A stretch of DNA of 64,000 nucleotides from Camarhynchus parvulus (GCF_901933205.1 NC_044597.1:3088126-3152125), one strand, 5' to 3'. Positions 24,470 to 36,487 are shown, counted from the stretch's first letter. The notes: generated by a model from the letters alone, not told the origin. Numbers and translations are program-made.

Positions 24470-24630
24470 CATGGGGACTTTATTAGCTAAAAGAGAACTA
24501 TTTACACAGGCATCCAGTGGTGGGATGCTCAGAAGACTTTATTAGATACGCAGAACTATTTACACAAGCATCCAGTGATGGCTGATCACAACACTCCTAG
24601 CTAAGGGGAACTATTTACAACGGCGAGCTC
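24470..24630 (-). repeat. Tandem duplication spanning the KLHL10 stop codon and 3' UTR
   Basis: The motif gaactatttaca, which contains the real stop region at 24609, recurs at 24554 and 24496 (spacing 55 and 58 bp). The copies include catccagtg and the poly(A) signal. Confidence 0.75.
24477..24543 (-). terminator. Two poly(A) signals of KLHL10
   Basis: TTTATT at 24538-24543 and at 24477-24482 reads AATAAA on the minus strand, 70-140 nt after the KLHL10 stop. Both sit in a tandem duplication. Confidence 0.6.
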
Positions 24631-27600
24631 CGAGTTGAGCTGGTGAACAAGATGTCCATGGAGGAGCTGTGCTGGTAGTAGTGTTGCCTGGCGATGTATT
24701 CCATGACATTGGAGAGTCCTGGCACCACGCAGCAGCTGACGGCGCTGCGGGTGATGCCCATGCTGTGGGCATCGTACCACTCGTTGGTGTCCTCCTCATA
24801 GCACTCGGTGGCAACGGTGGTGCTGAACCCATTGAAGCCCCCAACCACAAACAAGAGGCCGTCCATCACCTCAATGCCAAAGTTGCTGCGTGGGTTTAGC
24901 ATGGAGGGCACGGCGTGCCAGGCGTTGGCGATGGGGTTGTACGCTTCCACGCTCTGCAGCCGGCTGTTCCCGTCAAACCCTCCGACCTGTCAATGCCAGA
25001 GGGACAAAGATTGAGAGGGGCCTTTCCTCAGGCAGGTCCTGGCAGGCATAGTGAGATGGGAACTGCTCCTGCCTCCCTGGCTGCAGTCTGAGCATGGCAG
25101 AGAGCACCAGACCTCTGAGCATGGCAGAGAGCCCCAGATCTCTGAGCATGGCTCTTGCTTATTGCTCCCTGCTCTCCGAGGAGCTTTCCAAAGCACTTTA
25201 TGCAACTGTCAATTTTGACATTTCTCCAGAGGCTGGATGCAGTCCATGGAGAGGATAAACAATGGATGAGCAGGCCCAAGTCCCTGCTCTGCGCTGCTGA
25301 TGTTGTTGGCAGCGGCAGAAATTATGTTCTTTGCTGCAGCTGCTTAAACATTGCCAAACACCCTTTTTGTACTCAAAAGCGTGTGATGGGTGATAACATT
25401 CTCAGGAAGTGCATCAACCGTTCTGGCTCTGACTTCCCTAAACCTCACATAAACACATGGTCACCCTGGAGAAGTGGGAGCTGCAGCCACCCAAAGGACT
25501 GCAGTGCTGGGTGGTGTTGGCCCTTACCGCGTACACCTGGTTCCCATACGCCATCACCCCAACTCCACTTCTCCTGCTGCTCATTGGGGCGATCAGGGAC
25601 CACTGGTTTGTGGTGGGGTTGAACACTTCAGCTGAGCTGAGGCACTGATCACCATCAAACCCACCACAGATGTACACCTGGGGACAGGAGAGGTGGGAAA
25701 GTGTGAATGGGGTGGTTAGACCCTTGGTGAGGAAACATGAATGGTGTAGCAGGATTTTTGGGGTGTTTTGTTTTAGAGTGGGAATGGTCTTGTCATCCTG
25801 GGTTCAGAGTAGCAGCAGTGCAAAGAGTTGATGCCAGCAAGATTCCTACTCTTGATTTTCCAAGCTGCATGAAGCAGACAGGCCTGGTATTGCACCTATG
25901 GCCAGGAAAAGGGCTGTTGGGCACCAGGTTGGCAGCAGCTCTGGAAGAGTTTTTGTACTCCTGGTTACTGCCACACCAGGTAGGCTGCTTTATATCTGCA
26001 GCTCCAGGATTTAATGAATTGTTATAATTTTAAGTGTTACAAATTTAGTGAAGGTTTATGTGAACTTTCTTCATACTGCAACCTGAACTTCTCTTAGCTG
26101 TGGTCAGCTTACCTTTCCATTCAGCGTGGTTGCACTGGCGTCGCTCCTCTGCTCGTGCATGGGGGTGATCAGGGTCCACTGGTTGGTGTCTGGGTCATAC
26201 CGCTCCGCTGTGTTGAGCCTCATGTACCCATCAAACCCTCCCATGGCATAGATGAAGTTGTCCACAACAGTGACGCTGACGTAGCAGCGCCGTGAGTGCA
26301 TGGGCGCTACCTGCTGCCACGTCTTCTGGAGCGGATCGAAGCGTTTGACGATGTTGAAATAATCCGTGCCATCGAATCCACCGATCACGTAGACGTGGCC
26401 TTTCAAATAAGCAGAGCCATGATAGGCAACAGGGCTCTCCTGCTCCCAGGGGATGTTCAGCCACTTGTCAGTGCGGCCGTCGTAGGTCTCGATGGCGCTG
26501 GTGGCGCCGCCGCCGCTCCAGCCCCCGATGGCAAAGAGGATGGCGTAGGGCAGGCGCGGCCGGGTGAGGGGGTTGGCGTTGACTGAGGAACTCTGGCCGT
26601 AGGAGTTCAGGTCGTAGATTTCGGACAGGGCACTGATGATGAGATCTTTGCAGTTGGCGTTGTCTTTCACGTACTCGTGAGCTTTGACGTTGTTCATGAA
26701 GTAGTCGGATTGTAGGAGTGCCAGTCGAACCTGAAACAGGCAAGGAGGAGTGTGATGTCGTGGTTTGCCTCAGATACCCCGGATTTCTCCCTGAAGGTTC
26801 CTTCCCCAGGTGTGTCAGTCACCTCTCCTTTCCCCTCCCAGCACTGTCTGTCAATCCTGGAATTCCAGAAGGGCATCGAGTGATTGGCAGATTCAAAGGA
26901 TGCCCTCTACCCCTGTAGGGACATTGGGCCATCCAGGTGTCCTTTGTCCCTTTGTCCCTCCCCTCCTGTACCTGGTTGGTGGCTCCCTACCCCTTCCCTG
27001 CCCCTCTCCTGGGGTTAAAGGAGCAGCAACCACCGGCTCAGGGAGTTCTGTTGGAGCTGGTGCTGCATCCAGAGGCCTGTGGGCCAGAATAAAGCTCTGG
27101 ATCTAAACCCTCCATCAGAACTGACTCCTTTCCTTCACCATCGCCTTAAAGCTTCTCCACCAGAGGTAAACCCAAGGAGCAGCCCCTGTTATGGGGGGAA
27201 GCTCCATCCCACCACCACCAGAGCTCCTGCAGGCCTGGACTTTCCTCCAAACGCTCAGCTGCAGCACCCAGCCAGCCAAAAGTGTCTGTGGGGTGAAACA
27301 CCACACACCCAGCCAGCCAAAAGTGTCTGTGGGGTGAAACACCACACACCAGCCAGCCAAAGGTGTCTGTGGGGTGAAACATCACAGCGCCGCTATTTGG
27401 TTCAGCAGCAAGGGCCAGACAAGCTCAGGCACATTCTGTCCAGCAAAATTGGTAATTATTCCAATAGACACTGATGGTTTCCCCCTCGGTAGACTTTGGG
27501 GGCAGCTCCAAAGCTGCACTGCACCGCACCCACCTTGCTGAGCAAGCAGGCGATGTGCTGCCTCCTGTTCTGCGGGTCATGAGCGATCCACCTCAGCACA

Positions 27601-28899
27601 GCCTCAAACACGGCTTCTTCTCGCCGCACGTTAAGCTCATCCTTCTCAATGATGTGTGCCAGCTCCTCGGCAGAGAGGTCTAGGAACTCCTCAGACACCT
27701 GGGACACCTCCTCGAAGTGATGCAGGATGTACACGCAGGCAGCTGCGCGCAGGTCGGGGCAGTGGTAATAGTCAGTGAGTCTGCAAATGCCAATGCAATT
27801 CTCAAAGCACAGCCTGGAACTGAGGAACTCACAGCACAGGCTGACGATGCCCATGACATTGAACTGATCTGCTGCAGCCAGCAAACTCTCAACGTTGTCC
27901 TCTGTGATCGGTACTGTCCCGGTGTAGGCGTAATTGATGATGAGACCCATCATTTCAGCTGAAATGCCAGGGATTTGATAGACCATCTTGCCTGCGCTGT
28001 CCCAGTTGGTAAACAGAGTCCTGAAAACATGGTGTTGCTGTGTTAAACCCTGCCCCTGAATCCCCGGTGCTCCCCCTGCCCCCAGGGCACCAGTTTTGGC
28101 ACTGGTAGGAGCCATTCTGGAAGGCCCCATGGTTTATTGGTTAATGGTTTTCTTGCTGGTTGTTTGAAAAAGGAGACACAGCCTCTGGAGCATACCAGAG
28201 CTGGAGGCAGCAGGGCAGGGGTTTTACCTGAGAGAAGCAGAGGGGCAGAATCCCCCCACTGCCTGCTGCCCATGCTGTGGGGATGAGCCCAGGACAATGG
28301 GGGGGTTTTGGGAGCCAGTGCACTCAGCCAGGGCGTGTTCAGCCTCTCACCCACCAGCACCCCAAGTCTTTCTTCCCAGGGCTGCCCTCAATCCATTCAT
28401 CCCCCAGCCCAGACTGATGCTGGGGTGGGGTTTCCCCAACACAGGTGCAGCACCAACACTTGGTCTGGAACCCCAGAGAGTCACAGGGTATGGGGAAGGC
28501 AAAGCTGCCCCGTGGCAGCTGGGCCAGGCTGGCCAGGCTCCAGCCCTGCACTGTGTCTGGGGCTCCTCTGACACCACTGCCAAGAGCCACTGATGTGTGG
28601 ATTAATCCTGGTGTTCAGGGAGGTGTGAGGACTGTGGGAAATCACTTGGTGAGGGGCTCAGGGCAGGTGGAAGTCCTGGAGAAGTGCTGAGGTGGGGTGA
28701 CCTCAGTCAGGGCATACTGTTTGTCCCCATCCCCTTGTGCTTCAAGGACTGACCTGAAGTAGATACTGCAGCAAGAGAGGATGAGCTTGTGAGCCTTGAA
28801 TTCCACCCCATCTACACTGATGATCACATCACAGAATCTCCCTTCCAGGCGGAGTTCATTGGAGATGCTGCAACTCCTATCGCTCATCTTCCTCTCCAT
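24615..28899 (-). CDS. KLHL10: Kelch-like protein 10, testis-type CUL3 adaptor
   Basis: BTB-BACK-kelch adaptor for CUL3 ubiquitin ligase, known in mammals from spermatids. Coding exons in gene order: 28899-28754, 28020-27534, 26730-26113, 25677-25528, 24986-24615, all in phase, giving 590 residues (human 608). BTB lies in exons 1-2 (LRLEGRFCDVIISVDG, then AYTGTVPITEDNVESLLAAA). BACK follows (FENCIGICRLTDYY; RREEAVFEAVLRWIAHDP). The kelch blade motifs carry GGFDG (VIGGFDGTDYF, AMGGFDGYMR, ICGGFDGDQC, VGGFDGNSR, VGGFNGF). The start at MERKMSD is chosen by likeness to the family. An in-frame ATG at 29058 would add 53 residues with no visible domain. It is tail-to-tail with KLHL11 and head-to-head with NT5C3B. 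Confidence 0.95.
25085..25150. repeat. Short tandem repeat in a KLHL10 intron
   Basis: About two and a half copies of a ~33 bp unit built on tctgagcatggcagagagc. Confidence 0.7.
26751..27470 (+). mobile_element. LTR-like element, second family, copy A (KLHL10 intron)
   Basis: Begins TGTGATGTCGTGGTTTGCCT, has AATAAAG (27088) and ends near CCAATAGACA. It matches 62934-63543 in opposite orientation over most of its length. It carries three private ~40 bp repeats of agccaaaagtgtctgtgggg at 27270-27386. It is antisense to KLHL10 and fills nearly all of the 803 nt intron. It starts exactly 20 nt from the 3' splice site at 26730/26731. No target duplication was found, so the far end is approximate. 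Confidence 0.8.
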
Positions 28900-29936
28900 G
28901 GTGGAGGATGAATATTTGCTAGGTGCCAAGCTATCCCGCACGTTGGGGCCAGAGGCAGTGGACCTTGCTGAGGTGTGTGGAGCACTCTGGTGTTGTCCCC
29001 AAACATCCAGCACTGAACCCCCTTGCTGGTTCTGGACTGTGCCCCATAATGACATCACAGATGCAGGGGTGACCCAGGCCCAGCATTCTGTGGTTGCCCC
29101 CAGGCCTTGCTTCCCTACATCCCGGGTTATGCTGGCTCCTGGACCTGCACTGTCTTGGTGGAGCAGAACCAGCCATGAGCTCGATCTCCTGGCAGCCCTT
29201 CAGGAATGTTTCACTGTCCCCAAAGGTGGGCATGAACCACTGCTGAAGTGCCTTGTGCCCCCCAGGAGGAAGCTGAGGTACAGTCCTGCTCATGTCGATG
29301 CTGTCACACACACTGTCCCTGCTGCTTTGTCACTGATGTTGTGCCAGGGGAGGTTTAGGTTGTATATTGCAAATGTTGGGATTTTTTTTTTCCCCGAAAG
29401 GCCTGTTTAGCTCTGCCGAGGGCAGTAGTGGTGAATCCTCAAGCCTGGAGGGGTTTAAAGGTCTTGCGGATGTGGCACTTAGGGCCATCGGTCACTGGTG
29501 GCCTTGGCAATGCTGGGGGATGGTTCTTTGAGGGCTTCTCCCCCCAGCGTTCTGTGACTCAGGCTCTCAATGTTCCCGTGTGCGGAGCAGTTCAGTGCCG
29601 GGAGCCCGGCCGGCGACTTTTCTTTCTTTTTTTTTTTTTTATTTAAAAGAAAATATTTTTAACATATCTGGCCTTTCCGGTTCGTCGCGGGGGAAACGCA
29701 ACCGCCGCTCGGAGCCGCAGCGGGGCGGAGCACGGGAGGATTCTCCGGTTCTCCGGCCGCAGCAACCGCGGAACGCTCCCGGAGCCCCGCCCGGCGCCCC
29801 CGAGCCCCGTTCCGGTCCCGGGCCCCGTTCCGGTCCCGGAGCCCCGCCCGGCGCCCCCGAGCCCCGTTCCGGTCCCGGGCCCCGTTCCGGTCCCGCCCCG
29901 CGGCTGCGCGGCCCGGAGCGAGCGGAGCGAGCGGAG
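28900..29936. other. Intergenic region between divergent KLHL10 and NT5C3B
   Basis: About 1 kb between the two start codons. The left 700 bp is unremarkable. The right part (29660-29936) is a CpG-rich promoter with a poly-T run at 29625-29642. Confidence 0.6.
29690..29936 (+). promoter_or_regulatory. CpG-rich NT5C3B promoter with 57-bp tandem duplication
   Basis: A GC-rich block beginning ggagccccgcccggcg occurs at 29781 and 29838 (57 bp apart), with internal ccccgttccggtcccg repeats. It leads straight to the start codon. Confidence 0.6.
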
Positions 29937-32900
29937 ATGGTGAGAGCGGGGCTGCGGGCCGGGACAGCGGGACCCGGAGGGGCTCGGTGCCCCCGGAGCT
30001 GGGGGAGCCCGGCGCGGCACCGAGCGGGGTCTCTGCCCGCAGGTGCCCGAGCTGCAGAAAGCCACGGTCCGGATCCGGCAGCCCGAGCGTGTGCGGGAGA
30101 TCATCCAGGCTCTCCGGGAGCAGGGGGTGGCCAAACTGCAGGTACCGGCCCCGCGGGGCATCCATCGGCCCTGCTCTGTCCTTTGCTCAGCCGCCCTGTC
30201 CTTGTCCCCCGGTCCCGGCCCTGGTCTCTGGTCTCCCGCTCTGGTCTCCGAGCCCCGCTGGGCATCGCGCCTGCTCTGTCCTTTGCTCAGCAGCCCCTTC
30301 CTTGTCCCCCGGTCCCAACCCGGCTTCTCCCAGCCCCGCGGGTCATCGTGCTCTGTCCTTTGCTCAGCTGCCCTTTCCTCATCCCCCAGCCCCGTTGGGC
30401 ATCTCCCGTGCTCTGTCCTTTGCTCAGCCGCCCTGTCCTTGTCCCCCGGTCCCGGCCCGGCTTCTCCCAGCCCCGCGGGGCAGCGCCTGCGGCTGGAGAA
30501 GGAGAAGCCCCAGAGGAGAGGGAGTTCGGGGCTGGTGGCTCCCTCCGGACGGAGCTTTTGGCTCCCGGTTGTGAAACATGAACTGTGCGCCAGTCCCCAG
30601 CCCCCTGCCCCGCCCAGGCGGGGTGAAGCCGCTCTTCGGTGCTGATAAGAGCTCCGGGGTTTGGGAGGGTGGTCACGGGAGATTGGTGGTGCTGGGGGCA
30701 CCTTGGGCTCTCTCTGGTCACTGCAGAATGCACTGGGTCATGCAGGGATTTCGTTTTTCTCCCCTCTTCCAGGTCATTTCTGACTTTGACATGACGCTGA
30801 GCAGGTTTGGTTGCAATGGCAGGCGCTGCCCCACGTCTCACAGTGAGTGGAAGCCGTTGTTTTCACTGTTGCTGGTTCTGTTTGGTTTCTATGTTTGTAT
30901 TTGATGTGGCTCCTGTCATCCCCTGTGCCCTGCTCTGCCAAGCCTGGCCGCTCCATCCTGTCCTCCCCCATGCGGGTCTGGGCCTCACTGCCCGGTGCCA
31001 GCTGCCCACTGCAGGAGGCAGGAGCCAGCTCCTGGGCTGGTGCCTTCATCCCACTGCCCACGGGCACCGAGGCTGCTGCCAGGGGCTCAGAGTTGGGGCC
31101 ACTGCCTTGGCACCCCACAACGAGCCTGTGCTCAGGTCACAGTGTCACCACGGCTTGTAGTGGGAAGAGCCAGCACTGAGATGTAAGGAAGTTGCTGTAG
31201 AAATTCTGTGTATGATTCTGTGCTGCATCATTTTGTTTTCTTTGCAGATATCCTTGATACCAGCCGTGTTATCAGTGAGGATGGCAAGAAGAAGGTGGGT
31301 GCTGTGTGTAAGGCTTGGTGCCTGTTGTACCTGTCACTGGGAGGTCACACTGGCTGCTGTGGCTGCTCTCCCACCTGTGGTGGCTGCCAGGATGGGGTGA
31401 GAAAGTGTCCAGGCTGCATTTCAGCCAGCTGTGACAGAGGAGAAGTTAAAAAGGGAACTCGAATTTGCATGTGCAGCTGTGAGTGTTTCAGTTTGATAAG
31501 AGGAAGAAGGGGAGGGTTGTTTGTACCTGCAGCATTTGGGGTGAGGTGAGGGCCAGCCAGGCTGCTGAGAGTTCCAGGTATGCTCAGAGAGAAGCTGCTC
31601 AGTGACACGGTCTTGGCTGTGTTTAGGAAGAGCAATGCTTTGGAGAACTTCAGAAATGCTAGTTTTGTTTACTCTCTTTAGAGCTGATGTTCACTTTGTT
31701 CCTTTTCTCTCTGTAGCTGAAGGATCTGCTCCACTATTACTATCCCATAGAAATAGATCCCAACCGGACCCTGGAAGAGAAACGTCCCCTCATGGTGGAG
31801 TGGTGAGTGCTGTTTGTGATCTTGACCTTGTCCTGACAACCTCTTGTCCCTGAGGACTTCAGGACATAGGGCTTGAATCATCCCTGGCCTTGGCAGCGAT
31901 CCCACAAGGTTTAATTGTTGTTTGTGACTGCTGAGGGCCTCTGCCTGGCACCTCTGTCACTGCTGCCTTTCCCACATCAAATACAGGTGGACCAAGGCCC
32001 ATGAGCTGCTGGTGCAGCAGAAGATCCACAAAAGTGACATAGCCCAGATTGTCAGAGAGTCAGAAGCAATGCTCAGGTACAGGCTGGGGGTTGTGATGCT
32101 GAGGTACAGGGTGGGGATGTGAAGCTGAGGTTGGGGCACATGAGGATGTGATGCTGAGGTTTGGGCACATGAGGATGTGATGCTGAGGTTTGAGTACGTG
32201 GGGATGTGATGCTGAGGTTTGGGCTGGGGGATGTGATGTTGAGGTTTGGGCTGGGGGATGTGGGCATCTTGGACACCTTGGCTGCCCACAGCCCTTCTCT
32301 CCTGCCCTGGTAGCCAGTGCTCTGCTCACTGCTCTCCAGCCCTGTGACCAGTGCCAGCCTCCCTTGCTCACTCCCTGAGGCTGAGTTTAACAAAGTGAGA
32401 CCACGAGACACAGCCTGAGCTCACTCCTTGGCTGCAGGCTGCTCCCTTCCTGCTCTGAAACCCCTGCCCCTCTCTTGGGCCTTGGCAAGGGGCAGCTGAG
32501 GGGCTGGTGCTGGGCACAGCCCCCCATTTGCAGGGCAGGGTGCAGCTCCCTGCTCCCAGCAGAGCTGTGTTCTTTGCACTGCAGCTGCCAAGCCTTATGC
32601 AGAGCCTTGGCTCAGCAGCAGATCTCACCCACAGCACAAAAATGTTGTGCTAGAACTCACTGCTGAAGCTGATCTGGCAGCTGTGGCCCTAAGGCTGGCT
32701 CAGGGAGCTGGGCTCTGCCAGGTTGCTGCCAGCCTCAGGGAGGAGATGGCTTTTCATGAGCCAAGTTCCACTTCTGCATGGAATTGTGTCCTGGCAGACT
32801 GGGGAGAGCCACAGGTTGTTCTGATCATCCTCCCAGCCAGTCTGACCTGTTCACATCTCCCAGTGCCGTGGGTGTGTGTGGGCAGGCTGTGCCCTGTGCC

Positions 32901-34673
32901 CCTGCTGAGCAGCTGCTGTGCCCAGGAGGTGCCAGGCGAGCGGCTGGAGTGCTCCATGCTCCCACAAGCAACCCCCCCAGCTGCAGCCCCCAGAGCTCTG
33001 GGGCTCTGCACAGGGAAGGCCACGGGTGTGCTGGTGGCACAGAGAGCTCGTGCTGTCTGCAGAGCTTCTGTTTGGGCAGTGCTGGGCAGGAGCAGGAGCT
33101 GGGCTGAGCCTGCTGCCAGCACAGGACACCGCTCTGTGAGCTGGAAACACAGCCCTGGGCAATGCACCCTGCTGCTCTAGGGATGGCTTCAAGGAGTTCT
33201 TTGATCAGCTGCATAAGAACAACATCCCCCTGTTCATCTTCTCTGCTGGGGTTGGGGATATCCTGGAGGAGATCATCCGTCAGGCCAACGTCTTCTACCC
33301 CAATGTCAACGTGGTGTCCAACTACATGGGCTTCAGTGATGAGGTGAGTTCTTGCCTTGCACCTGAGTGCTGAGTGTATGAGGAGAGTGGTGTGGTGTGG
33401 TATTTTCTGGGTCCCCTGTTGGAGGGGGAAACGATGAATCTGACTCCATGTTCTTAGAAGGCATATTATATTATATTATATTATATTATATTATATTATA
33501 TTATATTATATTATATTATATTATATTATATTATATTATATTATATTATATTATATTATATTATATTATATTATATTATATTATATTATATTATATTATA
33601 TTATATTATATTATATTATATTATATTATATTATATTATATTATGCTATACTAAAAGATAGTATAGTATAATGTAATATAATTCTCTATACTAATAATGT
33701 AATGTATTTCTCTATACTGAAAGATATAGAGAAATCTATATCTACATCTACACTAAAGAGTAGAGAAAGGATACTTACAGAAGGCTTAACAAGATATTAA
33801 TTAAAAACTCATGACTCTCTTTTCACAGTCTGACACAGCTTGACTGTGATTGGTCATTAAGTCAAAACAATTCACATGTTGGATAAACAGTCTTCGAACT
33901 ACATTCCAAAGCAGCAAAACTTTGGAATGTTTGCAGGAGAAGCAATCAGATAATTATTGTTTTCCTTTTTCTCTGAGGCTTCTCAGCTTCCCAGGAGAAG
34001 AATCCTGGTGAAGGGATTTTTCAGAAAACATGACAGTGGCAGTGTGGGCCTGGGGCTGAGGACTGGGACATGATTAACAGTGACACCGTGGGGTTAAGAG
34101 CTGTCTGCCTGTCTGTCCCCTGTGCTCAGGGAGTCCTCACACACTTCAAGGGGCCCCTCATCCACACCTACAACAAGAACAACACCGTGCTGCAGGGCAC
34201 AGGGTACTTCCAGCAGCTGAGCACCAGGACCAGCATCATCCTGCTGGGGGACTCCATGGGTGACCTGACCATGGCAGATGGTGTCCCCAGCGTGGAGAAC
34301 ATCCTCAAGATTGGCTTTCTCAATGACAAGGTGCGTGAGAGGAGCAGTTCAGTGCTTCCCTAGCAGCCTTCCCCAGGTGCCAGCAGGGAGGGGCAGGGGG
34401 CTGCCCCAGTGATTTGGGCATGTAAGAGATTTATACAAGCTCCTGTGGGTGTGCAGAGGGACCTGGGGGTGTCTGCTGAGCTCCTGCTGTGTCTGGGAAA
34501 TGCTCAGGGTAGTTATTGACCCCCTTTTTGGTCATCCTGACCCTCAGCTGTTGTTCTGGCAGGTGGAAGAGAGGAGGAAGAAGTACCTGGATTCCTATGA
34601 CATTGTGCTGGAGAGTGATGAGACCCTGGACGTGGTGAACGGGATCCTGCGGTACCTCCTGGCTGAGACGTGA
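29937..34673 (+). CDS. NT5C3B: Cytosolic 5'-nucleotidase 3B (7-methylguanosine-phosphate nucleotidase)
   Basis: HAD-superfamily nucleotidase that removes phosphate from m7GMP and CMP in cap turnover. Coding exons: 29937-29939, 30043-30141, 30773-30842, 31248-31294, 31717-31802, 31987-32076, 33181-33343, 34130-34330, 34563-34673, all phase-consistent, giving 289 residues (human about 292). HAD motif I is [11 protein letters not shown] with the nucleophile Asp. The substrate-loop region includes [11 protein letters not shown], and the late motif is [14 protein letters not shown]. The first coding exon holds only the ATG, which sits directly before a gtgaga donor; this is the least certain part. 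It is closer to NT5C3B than NT5C3A by position next to KLHL10 and FKBP10. Confidence 0.93.
30160..30485 (+). repeat. Minisatellite in NT5C3B intron 2
   Basis: About four degenerate units of 65-100 bp. Each contains tgctctgtcctttgctcag (near 30168, 30270, 30347 and 30410) and cttgtcccccggtccc. The shared core looks like a 3' splice acceptor. Confidence 0.8.
32067..32262 (+). repeat. 26-29 bp minisatellite growing from the NT5C3B exon 31987-32076 donor
   Basis: Units start at 32069, 32096, 32122, 32151, 32180, 32209 and 32236. The first is the real exon end atgctcag followed by gtacaggctggg; the second reads atgctgag gtacagggtggg. Later units keep gctgaggtt, so most copies keep an ag|gt core. 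Confidence 0.9.
33396..34041 (-). mobile_element. Solo LTR, main family, copy 5, expanded by a microsatellite
   Basis: LTR with exact 6-bp duplication GTGTGG (33390-33395 and 34042-34047), antisense to NT5C3B. Length 646 bp because a pentanucleotide array lies inside it. It ends 88 nt before the exon at 34130. Confidence 0.9.
33464..33645. repeat. (TTATA)n microsatellite inside an LTR
   Basis: About 36 perfect copies of a 5-bp unit, then degenerate (tatagtataatg). It lies in the A/T-rich TATA/AATAAA part of the LTR. Confidence 0.97.
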
Positions 34674-35530
34674 GCTGGGGCCACTGTCCCAGCTCCAGCC
34701 ACCCAGCAGGCACTGGGCAGGGAATGTCCTGCCCAGGACACAGCTGGAGGGGGCTGCTGCTGCTGGCTGGGCTCCATGCTGATCTCACTGGAGCCCTCAG
34801 CCAGCCCTGGAGCAGGAGAGGTGAGCTGGAGGAAGCTTCTCCTTTCCCTTTTCCCCAGCTCTGCCTGGCTCTGCAGTTCCCCACCCAGACTGACTCTGTC
34901 CTGCTCAGGCTTCATCCCACTGGGAATTCAGCCCTGCCACCTCCTGAGGCCACAACAAACCATTCCATGTTTCAGACAGAGATGTTCTGCACTGTTCATT
35001 CCACCCTCATGAGGGTGGAATGGAGATAATTTACCATGGGCTGAAGACAGACCCAGTTTAGATGTGTCACTGTGTTCCTGGCTAAGAAAACAAAAGTCTC
35101 TCTTTGTCCTGTTTTCTGTGGGCTTCAAAGCTCTGGGGCTGACTCTAGGCTGGTGTGGCCATCACATCACCCAGCCCCACATTCCCCATGTACACCAGCA
35201 GCTCTCTGGCCTCGTGTCTCAGCTCATTGTGGGGAAAAAAACCCTTTTCCAGCCGTCCCTGAAGGCCCCAGAGCTCGGCTGCTGCTGCTGCCCAAAGCCA
35301 GGAGTGAGTTTGTCTGCCAGGGATCAGAGGAGGAAGGGTGGGAATGAGGGAAAGAGAGGCCAATGGCAGCATTTTGAGTTTTAAACAATGTTTTACCCGA
35401 CTTTGTTTGTGTGATAAATTTCTGGGCTGATCCTGGGCTCTCAGAGCAGCAATAGGAAAAAGACCATTTTATTACTGTATAACCTCTGGTTATGTGGGAC
35501 TTTGGGAAGAGCAGATTTGTTCTGTTTTGG

Positions 35531-35536
35531 AATAAA
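35531..35536 (+). terminator. Poly(A) signal of NT5C3B
   Basis: AATAAA about 860 nt after the stop. Confidence 0.55.
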
Positions 35537-36487
35537 AACACCATTGGCTAAAGCTGAGTCATGTCTGGTTCATAGCCAGCACTGAGGGGCTGGAGCTGCT
35601 CTGTTCCCTTGGCTGGCACTGGCAGCTGCTCCCCATCCCCATCCCACAGAGCCCCCCAGCCCTCACTGGGTGCTGGAGCAAAGCCCTGTTGGCTTTGGTG
35701 GAGGATCCCAGGTGGGAATTTTGGTTTCTCCTGCCAGAGCCAGTGGATGTTGGAGCCTGGAATGCCCCTGGGTGAAGCTGGTCCCTGTGCCTGTACCCCA
35801 ACACATGGGAGTGTTTCATGGCAAAGGAACCAAACACAGTCGAACTCCTTGGAAACCTGGAGGAATGATTTATTTGGTGCAAGGCAGAGTCCCTGTTTGA
35901 GGGGTTCACTCTGCACTGCTGTGCTCCTGCATTCCTTCTGTCCCTGTCCAGGACAGACTGCAGAGGGTTTGGGAGCTGTGCTGGCCCCAGCAGGAGGACC
36001 TGAGCACTGTGACCTGCATTTGGGCATTGAAATTAAACAGGTCTGGTTGGTCTCAGTCACTGGGGCTGGGAGGTGGGAGGGTGTGAAGGGGCACAGTGCT
36101 GCTCCCTGAGGGCTGGGCAATGCAATGAGGGGCTGTTCCCTTCTCCCAGCTGATGAGGGGTTTGCCAGGTCCCACAGTTCCAGATTTTTGGGACAGCAGG
36201 TGCCTGCAGAGTTCACCCTGGGAACCTGAGCCCTCTTCAGCCTCTTGGCCCGGGGAGGATGGCAGCAGGGGCAGAGCAGGGAATGGGACAAAAGCCTTCT
36301 CTTCCTTCTCTCTAAAGAATTTTAAGTGTGTATCTAAAAAACCCAATTCCCAACCCTAAACTACAAAAAAGGGGTGGAGGTGAGGGGGATCCCCCCTACA
36401 GCACAGACAGGTGAGGGGCTGGAGCTGGACCTGCAGTCACTGGTGGGGGATGAAATGGCTTAGGGAGGGGACATCTTCTTGTCTGGA

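Larger units (their letters stand above)
20508..24476 (+). other. KLHL11 3' UTR and intergenic sequence
   Basis: About 4 kb of unique, moderately AT-rich sequence with no convincing exon or known repeat. AATAAA signals lie 33 nt after the stop (20540) and at 24293, so the transcript could have a very short or a ~3.8 kb 3' UTR. Confidence 0.5.

Noticed and set aside
29643..30701. 352-codon minus-strand frame
   Set aside because: Lies over the NT5C3B CpG island and intron minisatellite; repeated Pro/Gly/Arg only.
33397..33654. Open frame of repeated Ile/Leu/Tyr
   Set aside because: It is the (TTATA)n microsatellite translated; the minus-strand frame at 41926-42258 is the same case.
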